32,184 nt of DNA from Anaerolinea sp. GTDB taxonomy: Bacteria; Chloroflexota; Anaerolineae; UBA4142. This document shows, one piece after another, positions 15,789-22,474 of the stretch. Under the pieces are notes generated by a model that saw only the letters and a program-made list of their open reading frames with translations, was not told the DNA's origin and ran no database searches. The DNA lies in contig DYLA01000001.1 of the NCBI GenBank assembly GCA_020722265.1, positions 23,766 through 55,949 on the forward strand. Direction: 5' to 3'. The position numbers and the translations under genes are program-made. Every line of letters begins with the position of its first letter. The stretch's first letter is position 1.

Positions 15789-16643
15789 ATGACGTTGCTG
15801 AATTCGCACCGCCAGTTTTCGCCGCTGCGTTTGGGGCGCGCGCTCTCCGCGCACGCCGTGATGGTGTTCGCCGTCGCGCTGACCTTGTTCCCGATGGTGT
15901 ACGCGCTGTTGGTCAGCACGCAGACGACGCAAGAGTATTACACCTTTCCGCCGAATCTATTGCCCGGCACGGGGACGCTCCACAACTTTGCCGTCGCGTT
16001 CGAACGCGCCGCGCTGGCGCGCCTGGTTTTCAACACGACCCTCATCTCGCTCGCCGTCGCGTTCGGCAAGATGATTTTGAGCGTCACGGCGGGCTTTGCG
16101 TTCGTCTATTTCGATTTTCGTGGCAAACTGGTGTTCTTCATTGTGATTTTCTTGACGCATATGCTCCCCGTGCCGGTGCGTATCGTGCCGACGTTTCAAT
16201 TGATGGATCAACTGGGCTGGGTCAACACGTACTGGGCGCTGACGATTCCGTTTTTTGCGAGTGCCACCGGGACACTCTTGTTTCGGCAGTTGTATATGAC
16301 GGTCCCCGCGTCGCTGGCTGACGCCGCGCGGATCGACGGCGCAGGTCCTTTGCAATTCTTGTGGAACATCATCGTTCCCATCTCGCGCACCAATTTGATG
16401 GCGCTCTTTCTGATCGAGTTTATTTATATGTGGAATCAGTACCTGTGGCCCCTCATCGTCGCGAACGCCGAGACGACGCGTGTCATCCAAGTCGGTTTGA
16501 AAGTGCTGATTGCGACGGACGCGGCGGTCGAGTGGAATATCGTAATGGCGGGCGTCGTCGTCGCTATGATTCCGCCGCTCATCGTTTTGCTGTTGACGCA
16601 AAAAAGTTTGATCACGGGCTTGTCCTTGTTCGAGGAAAAGTGA
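15789..16643 (+). CDS. UgpE-like ABC importer permease (complete copy)
   Basis: MalG-type permease of 284 residues with about six helices and the EAA loop LADAARIDGAG at 176-186. A GGAGGA site overlaps the upstream gene end and the ATG follows the UgpA-like stop by 3 nt. Residues 73-284 are encoded again, with one change (Thr83 to Met), at 20160-20798. This is the intact copy; it forms the channel with the UgpA-like subunit. The next permease starts at 16645, one base after its stop. Confidence 0.92.
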   Translation: MTLLNSHRQFSPLRLGRALSAHAVMVFAVALTLFPMVYALLVSTQTTQEYYTFPPNLLPGTGTLHNFAVAFERAALARLVFNTTLISLAVAFGKMILSVTAGFAFVYFDFRGKLVFFIVIFLTHMLPVPVRIVPTFQLMDQLGWVNTYWALTIPFFASATGTLLFRQLYMTVPASLADAARIDGAGPLQFLWNIIVPISRTNLMALFLIEFIYMWNQYLWPLIVANAETTRVIQVGLKVLIATDAAVEWNIVMAGVVVAMIPPLIVLLLTQKSLITGLSLFEEK

Positions 16644-16645
16644 AA
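16005..16645 (+). repeat. 641-bp direct repeat, left copy (within the ugpE-like gene)
   Basis: Compared base by base with 20160-20800 at a constant offset of 4155, the only difference I find is C16036 versus T20191. The left edge is exact at 16005/20160 and the right edge at 16645/20800. Near identity implies a recent duplication or ongoing homogenisation. Confidence 0.95.
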
Positions 16646-17586
16646 TGGGCAAGAATCCCTTTGCCAAGCCCGCGTCCCAGCCGCCCTTCCTGCATCAGAT
16701 GTTGGGGTTGACGCGCTATCACCGCGTCGAGCGACTGGCCTTTCTCGCGCTCATCGCACCGAACTTTATCCTCTTCGGCGTGTTTACGTTTTGGCCCCTC
16801 CTTTACAACCTCTACTTGTCGTTTACCAAGTGGAATATGATCGTGCCTAACCCCACGTGGATCGGCTTGGACAATTACGCGGCGATGATCCAGGATCCAA
16901 TTTTTTGGCGCGTGCTGTGGAACACGATCTACCTCGCGACGGGTTCGATCACGATTCGCTTGGTGATGGCTTTGGCGTTGGCGTTGGTGTTGAATCAAAA
17001 ACTCGCTGGACGCGATGTGTATCGCGCGATCATTTTCTCGCCGACGTTCACCACAGGCGCGGCGATCGCGCTGGTGTGGGCGTGGATCTTTCACAAAGAT
17101 TTGGGGCTGTTGCGTCTGCCGCTCAGCTGGCTCGGTCTCCCTTCGCCCAACTGGCTGGCTGATGTCAACTGGACGATCCCCGCGCTCATCATCGTCACGA
17201 TTTGGCGCGGGCTGGGGTACGATATGGTGATTTTTCTCGCGGGCTTGCAAGGCATCCCCGCCGAGTTGTACGAAGCCGCGCGCGTGGACGGCGCAGGACG
17301 GTGGGCGTTGTTCCGCCACATCACCTTGCCGCTCCTCTCACCGATTACGTTCTTTTTGATCGTCACTTCGATTATCGGCGCGTTGCAGGTTTTCGACATC
17401 GTCGCCGTGATGACGCAGGGCGGACCGATGAACAGTTCCAAAGTGTACGTCTACTATGTCTACGAGAACGCGTTCAAGTTCTTCAAAGTCGGTTACGCCG
17501 CCGCGCTCTCGATGGTCTTGTTCCTGATCACGCTGGCGATTACGATTTTCCAAACGCGCCTTTCGCGCCGCTGGGTGCATTACTAA
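16645..17586 (+). CDS. Second importer: MalF/MsmF-like ABC permease
   Basis: A 313-residue inner-membrane permease. A cytosolic N-terminus of about 30 residues precedes helix 1 (LAFLALIAPNFILFGVFTFWPLLYN begins near 30; only its hydrophobic character matters), and the EAA loop ELYEAARVDGAGRW sits near 210. It differs clearly from the UgpA-like subunit in sequence and N-terminal length. ATG begins one base after the ugpE-like stop and its ribosome site (GAGGAAAAG) lies inside that gene. With the next gene it forms a second channel on the segment between the two 641-bp repeats. Confidence 0.88.
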   Translation: MGKNPFAKPASQPPFLHQMLGLTRYHRVERLAFLALIAPNFILFGVFTFWPLLYNLYLSFTKWNMIVPNPTWIGLDNYAAMIQDPIFWRVLWNTIYLATGSITIRLVMALALALVLNQKLAGRDVYRAIIFSPTFTTGAAIALVWAWIFHKDLGLLRLPLSWLGLPSPNWLADVNWTIPALIIVTIWRGLGYDMVIFLAGLQGIPAELYEAARVDGAGRWALFRHITLPLLSPITFFLIVTSIIGALQVFDIVAVMTQGGPMNSSKVYVYYVYENAFKFFKVGYAAALSMVLFLITLAITIFQTRLSRRWVHY

Positions 17587-17598
17587 ACAGGTGGCACC

Positions 17599-18462
17599 AT
17601 GTTGGCAAGTAAATCCATTTCCCATTCCCAAGTGGTCATCCAACGCCTCGTCAGCCGCGTGACGTCGCACGCGGTTCTCATCTTCGCTTCCATCATCATC
17701 GGCTTGCCGTTCTTTTGGATGATCAGCACGTCGTTCAAGAGCGATGTCGAAGTCGGTTTGTTTCCGCCCGTGTGGATTCCCGCCGAACTGTTGTGGGAAA
17801 ACTATGCGCGTGTGTGGACCGCTGCGCCGTTCGAAATGTTCTACATCAACAGTGTCATCACCACCCTGGCGGGTTTGATTCTGGAAGTTATCATCGGTGC
17901 GATGTCCGCGTATGCATTCGCGCGCATCGAGTTTCCGCATCGCGACGCGCTCTTCCTCGTCGTGTTGGCGACGATGATGATTCCGGGCGAGATGGCGCTG
18001 GTGCCGAATTATTTGACGCTGCGCAACTTGGGTTGGATCAACACGTATCAAGGCATTGTCATCCCGTACGTCTCCAGCGCGTTCGGTTGCTTTTTGTTGC
18101 GCCAAGCGTTCCTCTCGATTCCGCAAGATTTGTTCGACGCCGCGCGGATGGACGGCGCGGGACACTTGCGGATGCTGGTGGGCATCGCGTTGCCGATGGT
18201 GCGTCCAGTCGTCGCGACCTTCGCGCTGTTCCTCTTCATCGCCAAGTGGAACGCGTACCTGTGGCCCCTCATCGTGACGAATACATGGAATATGCGAACG
18301 TTGCCCATCGGCTTGATGATGGTGCGCGAAGCGGAAGGGACGCTGGGCTGGCAACATGTGATGGCGGCATCGCTCTTGGTGCTATTGCCGGTCCTCGTCG
18401 TCTTTTTCCTCGCGCAGCGCCAAATCATCGAAGGGATCGCGCGCGGCGCAGTCAAGGGCTAG
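17599..18462 (+). CDS. Second importer: MalG/MsmG-like ABC permease
   Basis: A 287-residue permease with about six helices (first near 28-48: AVLIFASIIIGLPFFWMIS) and the EAA loop DLFDAARMDGAGH near 178-190. The start follows an AGGTGG site. It partners the preceding permease and is followed, after a structured 135-bp gap, by the second binding protein. It is not a copy of the UgpE-like gene: shared MalG features are present but the sequence is well diverged. Confidence 0.88.
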   Translation: MLASKSISHSQVVIQRLVSRVTSHAVLIFASIIIGLPFFWMISTSFKSDVEVGLFPPVWIPAELLWENYARVWTAAPFEMFYINSVITTLAGLILEVIIGAMSAYAFARIEFPHRDALFLVVLATMMIPGEMALVPNYLTLRNLGWINTYQGIVIPYVSSAFGCFLLRQAFLSIPQDLFDAARMDGAGHLRMLVGIALPMVRPVVATFALFLFIAKWNAYLWPLIVTNTWNMRTLPIGLMMVREAEGTLGWQHVMAASLLVLLPVLVVFFLAQRQIIEGIARGAVKG

Positions 18463-18476
18463 CGCGCGTTCGTTCT

Positions 18477-18527
18477 GACGAAAGACGAAGGACGAACGAC
18501 GAATTTCGTCTTTTGTTCTTCGTCGTC
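18477..18527 (+). repeat. Four heptamers GACGAAN followed by inverted TTCGTC units
   Basis: GACGAAA, GACGAAG, GACGAAC and GACGAAT run without gaps from 18477 to 18504, then TTCGTCTTTTGTTCTTCGTC extends on the other side, so the block can fold back on itself in several registers. It lies just after the second permease stop. It may be a terminator-like or attenuating structure, or a replication-slippage repeat. Confidence 0.7.
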
Positions 18528-18533
18528 TGATAC

Positions 18534-18562
18534 CGCTCACGCGGAAGAAGAGCGCGTGAGCG
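18534..18562 (+). promoter_or_regulatory. Leader hairpin before the second binding protein
   Basis: CGCTCACGCG (18534-18543) and CGCGTGAGCG (18553-18562) are perfect 10-bp arms around a 9-nt loop, 35 bp before the ATG. An AAAGGAGGA ribosome site follows outside the stem. It may stabilise or separately regulate the binding-protein message; I see no clear promoter between it and the upstream gene. Confidence 0.6.
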
Positions 18563-18597
18563 TGGAAACCAGATTCCATTTTTCAAAGGAGGAAGCA

Positions 18598-19992
18598 ATG
18601 AACAAATTGATTGGTACGATGCTTGTGCTGTTCGTACTGTTTGGCGCGCTGGCAGGTTGCGCCGCGCCGGAGCCGACCAAAGCACCGCCACCGGCCCCCA
18701 CCCGAGCCCCCGCGACGAGCGTGCCACCCGCGGCGACGAAACCACCCGCCACTGCGGCGCCCGCGCCGACCACTGCGCCAACCGCCGCGCCGGTTCAAGC
18801 GCCAGTGAAGATCGTCTACTGGCGCGCGCTCTCTGGCGCACCGGGCAACGCGCAAGAGGAACTTGCCAAGCGTTTCAACGCGGCGCAAAAAGAAGTCCAA
18901 GTGGAAGTGCAGTTCCAAGGCACGTATCCGGAATTGCGACGCAAACTCCAAGCCGCGCTCGCCGCGCGCACCACGCCTGACCTTGTGATGTTGGATTCGC
19001 CGCAAATGCCGTACTTTGCCAAGAACGGCGCGCTCGCGCCGTTGGACGATTTTGCCAAAGGCGCGGACGGCGTTGACCTCAAGAACTTTATTCCCGGTTT
19101 GCTCGGCGATAGTTACTACGATGGCAAGTTGTACGCGATGCCGTTCGCGCGCAGCACGCCGATCCTGTACTACAATCGCGATATGTTCAAAGCCGCCGGC
19201 TTGCCCGATCGTGCGCCAGAGACGTGGGAAGAGTTCTACGATTTCTGCAAGAAACTGACCAAGAAAGATGCCACCCCCGCGCGCGTGGGTTACGCGGTGC
19301 AGATGGGCGCGACGACCGCGCACTGGTACTTCCAAGAACTGCTCTACGCGTACGGCAGCGACGTTTCCGATGACAAGTTCAAAGTGTTGCTGGATCAGCC
19401 CGAAGCGATTGCCGCCGCCAAGTTCTTGCAAGATATGGTCAAAGAAGGCGTGGTCGTTCCCGGCACCGGTCCCGATGGCGCGCAAGGCGAATTCACGAAT
19501 CAACGCGCGGGAATGCACTTTGGTTCCACCGGCAGTCTGGTCAACATCATCTCGACGAGCAAGTTCCAGGTGGGTGTTGGCTTTATGCCCGCCGCCAAGC
19601 GTCGTCAAGTTCCTATCGGCGGTTCCGTGATCGCAGTGTTGAGCGCATCGCCCAAAGAAAAGCAAGCCGCCGCGTGGAAGTTCCTCAAGTTTATGACCAG
19701 CACCGAGAGCAACGTCTACTTTGTGCAAAAGACCGGCTATATGCCGATCAGCACATCGGCGGTGAACAGCGCGGAGATGAAAGAGTTTATGACGAAGAAT
19801 CCGGCGTTCAAAGTCGCGGTGGATCAATTGCAATTCGTGCGCCCACAGGCGAGCATCATTGCCGTTCCCGAATCTACCGAAATCTTCCGCCAACTGGTGG
19901 AGAAACTCACGGTCGGTCTGGTAGACCCTGCGACGGCAATGAAAGAAGCCACTGCCGCGCTGACCAAAGCGTACAACGAATCGTTCAAGTAA
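18598..19992 (+). CDS. Second importer: substrate-binding lipoprotein
   Basis: A 464-residue extracytoplasmic binding protein. The lipoprotein signal ends in LAGC (Cys21), a Pro/Thr/Ala linker runs to about 70, and the binding domain follows: YWRALSGAPG, FQGTYPELRRKL, PFARSTPILYYNRDMF, GSTGSLVNI, PIGGSVIAVL and KTGYMPIST. It belongs to the same broad family as the UgpB-like protein, but PFARST replaces PFNSST and the Glu-containing VYEVG segment is LDSPQ, so its ligand probably differs. The ATG at 18598 is chosen for its AAAGGAGGA site rather than an earlier in-frame start at 18556. It follows its permeases instead of leading them, the reverse of the first importer. Confidence 0.88.
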   Translation: MNKLIGTMLVLFVLFGALAGCAAPEPTKAPPPAPTRAPATSVPPAATKPPATAAPAPTTAPTAAPVQAPVKIVYWRALSGAPGNAQEELAKRFNAAQKEVQVEVQFQGTYPELRRKLQAALAARTTPDLVMLDSPQMPYFAKNGALAPLDDFAKGADGVDLKNFIPGLLGDSYYDGKLYAMPFARSTPILYYNRDMFKAAGLPDRAPETWEEFYDFCKKLTKKDATPARVGYAVQMGATTAHWYFQELLYAYGSDVSDDKFKVLLDQPEAIAAAKFLQDMVKEGVVVPGTGPDGAQGEFTNQRAGMHFGSTGSLVNIISTSKFQVGVGFMPAAKRRQVPIGGSVIAVLSASPKEKQAAAWKFLKFMTSTESNVYFVQKTGYMPISTSAVNSAEMKEFMTKNPAFKVAVDQLQFVRPQASIIAVPESTEIFRQLVEKLTVGLVDPATAMKEATAALTKAYNESFK

Positions 19993-20025
19993 TCGCGGCA
20001 CACGCTTTCGGTCGTCCCATTCTGT

Positions 20026-20059
20026 AATCAGGGTGACCGCGCGCGCGATCACCCTGATT
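20026..20059 (+). terminator. Hairpin after the second binding protein
   Basis: AATCAGGGTGA (20026-20036) pairs with TCACCCTGATT (20049-20059), 33 bp beyond the stop. The loop is a GC run that may zip further. A T-rich tail is weak, so it may terminate partly or stabilise the message. Confidence 0.6.
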
Positions 20060-20082
20060 GCCTGTTTGCGTCGAGGTACATT

Positions 20083-20193
20083 GTGATCAAACCAATCGCA
20101 TTGGTGTTGTTAGGTGTGTTGTTGTCCGCGTGCGCGCCGCGCGTCAGCGACGCGGCGCCCGCGCCGCGCTGGCGCGCCTGGTTTTCAACATGA
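20083..20193 (+). pseudogene. 5' end of a lipoprotein gene cut off by the 641-bp duplication
   Basis: A GTG with a GAGG site upstream starts a reading frame of 36 codons. The first 17 residues form a lipoprotein signal (Lys near the start, a Leu/Val core and LLSAC with Cys17), followed by Ala/Pro-rich residues as in the other lipoproteins here. At 20160 the frame runs into the duplicated ugpE segment and ends at TGA 20191-20193, a stop present only because of the C-to-T change that distinguishes the two repeats. The rest of the original gene is not found nearby. Its family cannot be told from what remains. Confidence 0.6.
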
Positions 20194-20798
20194 CCCTCAT
20201 CTCGCTCGCCGTCGCGTTCGGCAAGATGATTTTGAGCGTCACGGCGGGCTTTGCGTTCGTCTATTTCGATTTTCGTGGCAAACTGGTGTTCTTCATTGTG
20301 ATTTTCTTGACGCATATGCTCCCCGTGCCGGTGCGTATCGTGCCGACGTTTCAATTGATGGATCAACTGGGCTGGGTCAACACGTACTGGGCGCTGACGA
20401 TTCCGTTTTTTGCGAGTGCCACCGGGACACTCTTGTTTCGGCAGTTGTATATGACGGTCCCCGCGTCGCTGGCTGACGCCGCGCGGATCGACGGCGCAGG
20501 TCCTTTGCAATTCTTGTGGAACATCATCGTTCCCATCTCGCGCACCAATTTGATGGCGCTCTTTCTGATCGAGTTTATTTATATGTGGAATCAGTACCTG
20601 TGGCCCCTCATCGTCGCGAACGCCGAGACGACGCGTGTCATCCAAGTCGGTTTGAAAGTGCTGATTGCGACGGACGCGGCGGTCGAGTGGAATATCGTAA
20701 TGGCGGGCGTCGTCGTCGCTATGATTCCGCCGCTCATCGTTTTGCTGTTGACGCAAAAAAGTTTGATCACGGGCTTGTCCTTGTTCGAGGAAAAGTGA
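20160..20798 (+). pseudogene. 5'-truncated second copy of the UgpE-like permease
   Basis: Encodes residues 73-284 of the permease at 15789-16643, lacking the first membrane helix and first periplasmic segment. The one substitution turns Thr83 into Met and creates an ATG at 20190, so a 202-residue product is possible from that codon, overlapping the upstream lipoprotein stop as ATGA. Upstream frame continuation to 20058 has no family resemblance. I regard it as a remnant, although the frame is fully open and the EAA loop is intact, so an expressed fragment cannot be excluded. Its TGA overlaps the phosphatase GTG. Confidence 0.85.
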
Positions 20799-20800
20799 AA
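20160..20800 (+). repeat. 641-bp direct repeat, right copy
   Basis: Matches 16005-16645 with a single substitution (T20191 for C16036). Its left edge falls inside the small lipoprotein frame, and its right edge lies within the first codons of the HAD phosphatase, whose GTG start codon is part of the repeat. Confidence 0.95.
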
Positions 20801-21583
20801 CCAATCAAAGGATTCATCCTTGACCTCGACGGCACCGTTTACCTCGGCGCGCGCGCGATCCCGGGCGCGCCCGAGGCGATCGCCCACGTGCGCGCGCGCG
20901 GACTCAAGACCGTCTTCATCTCGAACAAGCCGCTAGAATCGGCGAGCGCGTACGCCGCCAAATTGACGCGGCTGGGCATTCCAACTTCTCCCGACGATGT
21001 GATCACCGCCGCGCGCGTGCTGGCGACGTACTTGCAGCGCACCGCGCCCAAGGCGCGCCTCTTCGTCATCGGCGAGCCGTCGCTGCTCGATGAGATGCAG
21101 CAAGCCGGGATGACTCTCACCGATGACCCCGCGCGCGTCCAAGTCGTCGTCGCCGCGTTCGATCGCACCTTCGACTATCGCAAGTGGACGATTGCGTTTC
21201 AGGCAATCAAGTTTCACGGCGCGCGTTTCGTCGCCACGAACGCCGACAAGTCCTGTCCGGTCGAAGGAGGCGAAATTCCGGATTGCGCCGGCATCATCGC
21301 CGCCCTCGAAGCGACGACCGGCAAACGCGTCGAGTTCGTCGCCGGCAAACCTTCGCCGCACATCATCCAGACCGCCATCGAGCGAATGGGTGTGCGCGCC
21401 GACGAGTGCCTCGTCGTCGGCGACCGGCTGGAAACGGATATCGCGATGGGGCGCGCCGCCGGCGCGCGCACCGCGCTCGTGCTCACCGGCGTCACGCGCC
21501 GCGAGCACCTGGCGGGTGTGACGCCGCCGGATTTTGTGCTGGAGAGCATCGCCGACCTGAAAACAATCCTCCCGCCGATCTAA
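20795..21583 (+). CDS. HAD-superfamily phosphatase, NagD/phosphoglycolate type (class IIA)
   Basis: A 262-residue cytosolic phosphatase. HAD motifs are all visible: FILDLDGT with nucleophile Asp10 and acid Asp12, FISNKP, AGKPSP with the conserved Lys, and VVGDRLETDI with metal-binding Asp. The insert between motifs II and III fits the class IIA cap. Relatives act on sugar phosphates, glycerol-3-phosphate or phosphoglycolate; substrate is not readable here. The start is a GTG that overlaps the stop of the truncated permease (GTGA), so the codon itself belongs to the duplicated segment; this suggests the gene originally followed the intact ugpE-like gene directly. Its last codons form one side of a shared terminator. 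Confidence 0.9.
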   Translation: MKPIKGFILDLDGTVYLGARAIPGAPEAIAHVRARGLKTVFISNKPLESASAYAAKLTRLGIPTSPDDVITAARVLATYLQRTAPKARLFVIGEPSLLDEMQQAGMTLTDDPARVQVVVAAFDRTFDYRKWTIAFQAIKFHGARFVATNADKSCPVEGGEIPDCAGIIAALEATTGKRVEFVAGKPSPHIIQTAIERMGVRADECLVVGDRLETDIAMGRAAGARTALVLTGVTRREHLAGVTPPDFVLESIADLKTILPPI

Positions 21584-21600
21584 CGACCGACGGGAGGATT
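21565..21600. terminator. Bidirectional terminator at the overlap of two convergent genes
   Basis: AATCCTCCCG (21565-21574) pairs with CGGGAGGATT (21591-21600); a T-rich stretch follows on the plus strand and GTTTTC on the minus strand. The loop contains both stop codons: plus-strand TAA at 21581-21583 and minus-strand TAG at 21582-21580. Each stem arm is therefore coding in one of the two genes. Confidence 0.75.
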
Positions 21601-22419
21601 TTGATTTTGAACCCCGAACCTCGAACGCCACACCAGCACCGCTTCCAGCGCGCCACCGCCGATGGCGAGTGCCTTGTCACTGATCGAAAAGCAATGCTCG
21701 CGCGCGGCGCGCGGATCCACATCGCCGATTTTTGCGCCGGCGTGGACGGCGAGTCCATCGCGCATCAGCCCGCGCAAAATCCCGTCGAAGGGCGCGCACA
21801 CTTCCGCCTCACCGACGTGTGCGATTACCGCGCCCCGCGTGACACGATCTCCGATTTGCAGATCTCCCTTGACGATTCCAGCGCGCGGCGCGCGCAAGAC
21901 TCGCTCCGCCGCTTTGCCGCCGATTTCGCCGGGGATGCCGGTGTCCGGCGCCGCGGCGCGATTCCACAGCACGCGCCCCAAATCGTGACCGCGCTGCGTC
22001 TCGATGACCGCGTGGCAGTCCACGCCCGGCGTAAAGCCGGGACCCAGCGCGAGGACAAAGGGCGCATCGGTGAGGCGCGTGCCGGTGTTGCGCTTGGCCA
22101 TCACGGCGTCCACCAGCACGCGCGGCGAAAAGAATTCGCGCGCGCGCGTCTCTGGGTCCACCAGCACCGGGACGATGCCAGCCTCGAGCAGCGCGCGCGC
22201 ACCCTCGAACGAGTCGGCGCGGCGCGCGGTCACTCCTTCGACGGTGAGGCTGCCGTCGTACACCGCGCTGGCGAAAGCGACCGTGCGCCGGATGACGCGC
22301 GGCTCGGCGAGTTCGGTGACGAGCACTGGAAAGCCGGCGCGATGCAGGCGATACGCGACGCCGGTGCCGAGATCGCCCGCGCCTTTGAGGAGAATGAGAG
22401 TATCGGGGAAAGCAACCAC
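21580..22419 (-). CDS. EF2563/YqeB-family molybdenum hydroxylase accessory protein
   Basis: A 279-residue protein. Residues about 8-40 form a Rossmann nucleotide site (LLKGAGDLGTGVAYRLHRAGFPV) followed by TELAEPRVIRRTVAFA and VEGVTAR, hallmarks of the EF2563 family associated with selenium-dependent molybdenum hydroxylases. The C-terminal part (IVKGDLQIGDRVTRGAVIAHV and CAPFDGILRG) looks like a biotinyl/lipoyl-type hammerhead. The family is thought to help mature the molybdenum cofactor; mechanism is not established. No other molybdenum or selenium gene lies in this window. Start is the GTG at 22419 with a GAGGTGG site; a TTG at 22461 is an alternative. It lies 55 bp downstream of the ABC ATPase gene on the same strand. 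Confidence 0.85.
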   Translation of the reverse strand: MVAFPDTLILLKGAGDLGTGVAYRLHRAGFPVLVTELAEPRVIRRTVAFASAVYDGSLTVEGVTARRADSFEGARALLEAGIVPVLVDPETRAREFFSPRVLVDAVMAKRNTGTRLTDAPFVLALGPGFTPGVDCHAVIETQRGHDLGRVLWNRAAAPDTGIPGEIGGKAAERVLRAPRAGIVKGDLQIGDRVTRGAVIAHVGEAEVCAPFDGILRGLMRDGLAVHAGAKIGDVDPRAAREHCFSISDKALAIGGGALEAVLVWRSRFGVQNQNPPVGR

Positions 22420-22474
22420 CGCGCCACCTCGAATTGCCAATCGCTTGGCGGTGTGATACAATTGTGGTACCGCG

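Noticed and set aside
18477-18504. CRISPR-like repeats
   Set aside because: The units are 7 bp and contiguous, with no spacers and no cas genes.
20516-20794. Longer N-terminus for the HAD phosphatase
   Set aside because: That frame runs through the duplicated permease in another reading frame; the HAD fold starts at the GTG at 20795.
16005-20800. Insertion sequence or transposon as the cause of the duplication
   Set aside because: No transposase, no terminal inverted repeats and no short target duplication; the repeated DNA is permease coding sequence.
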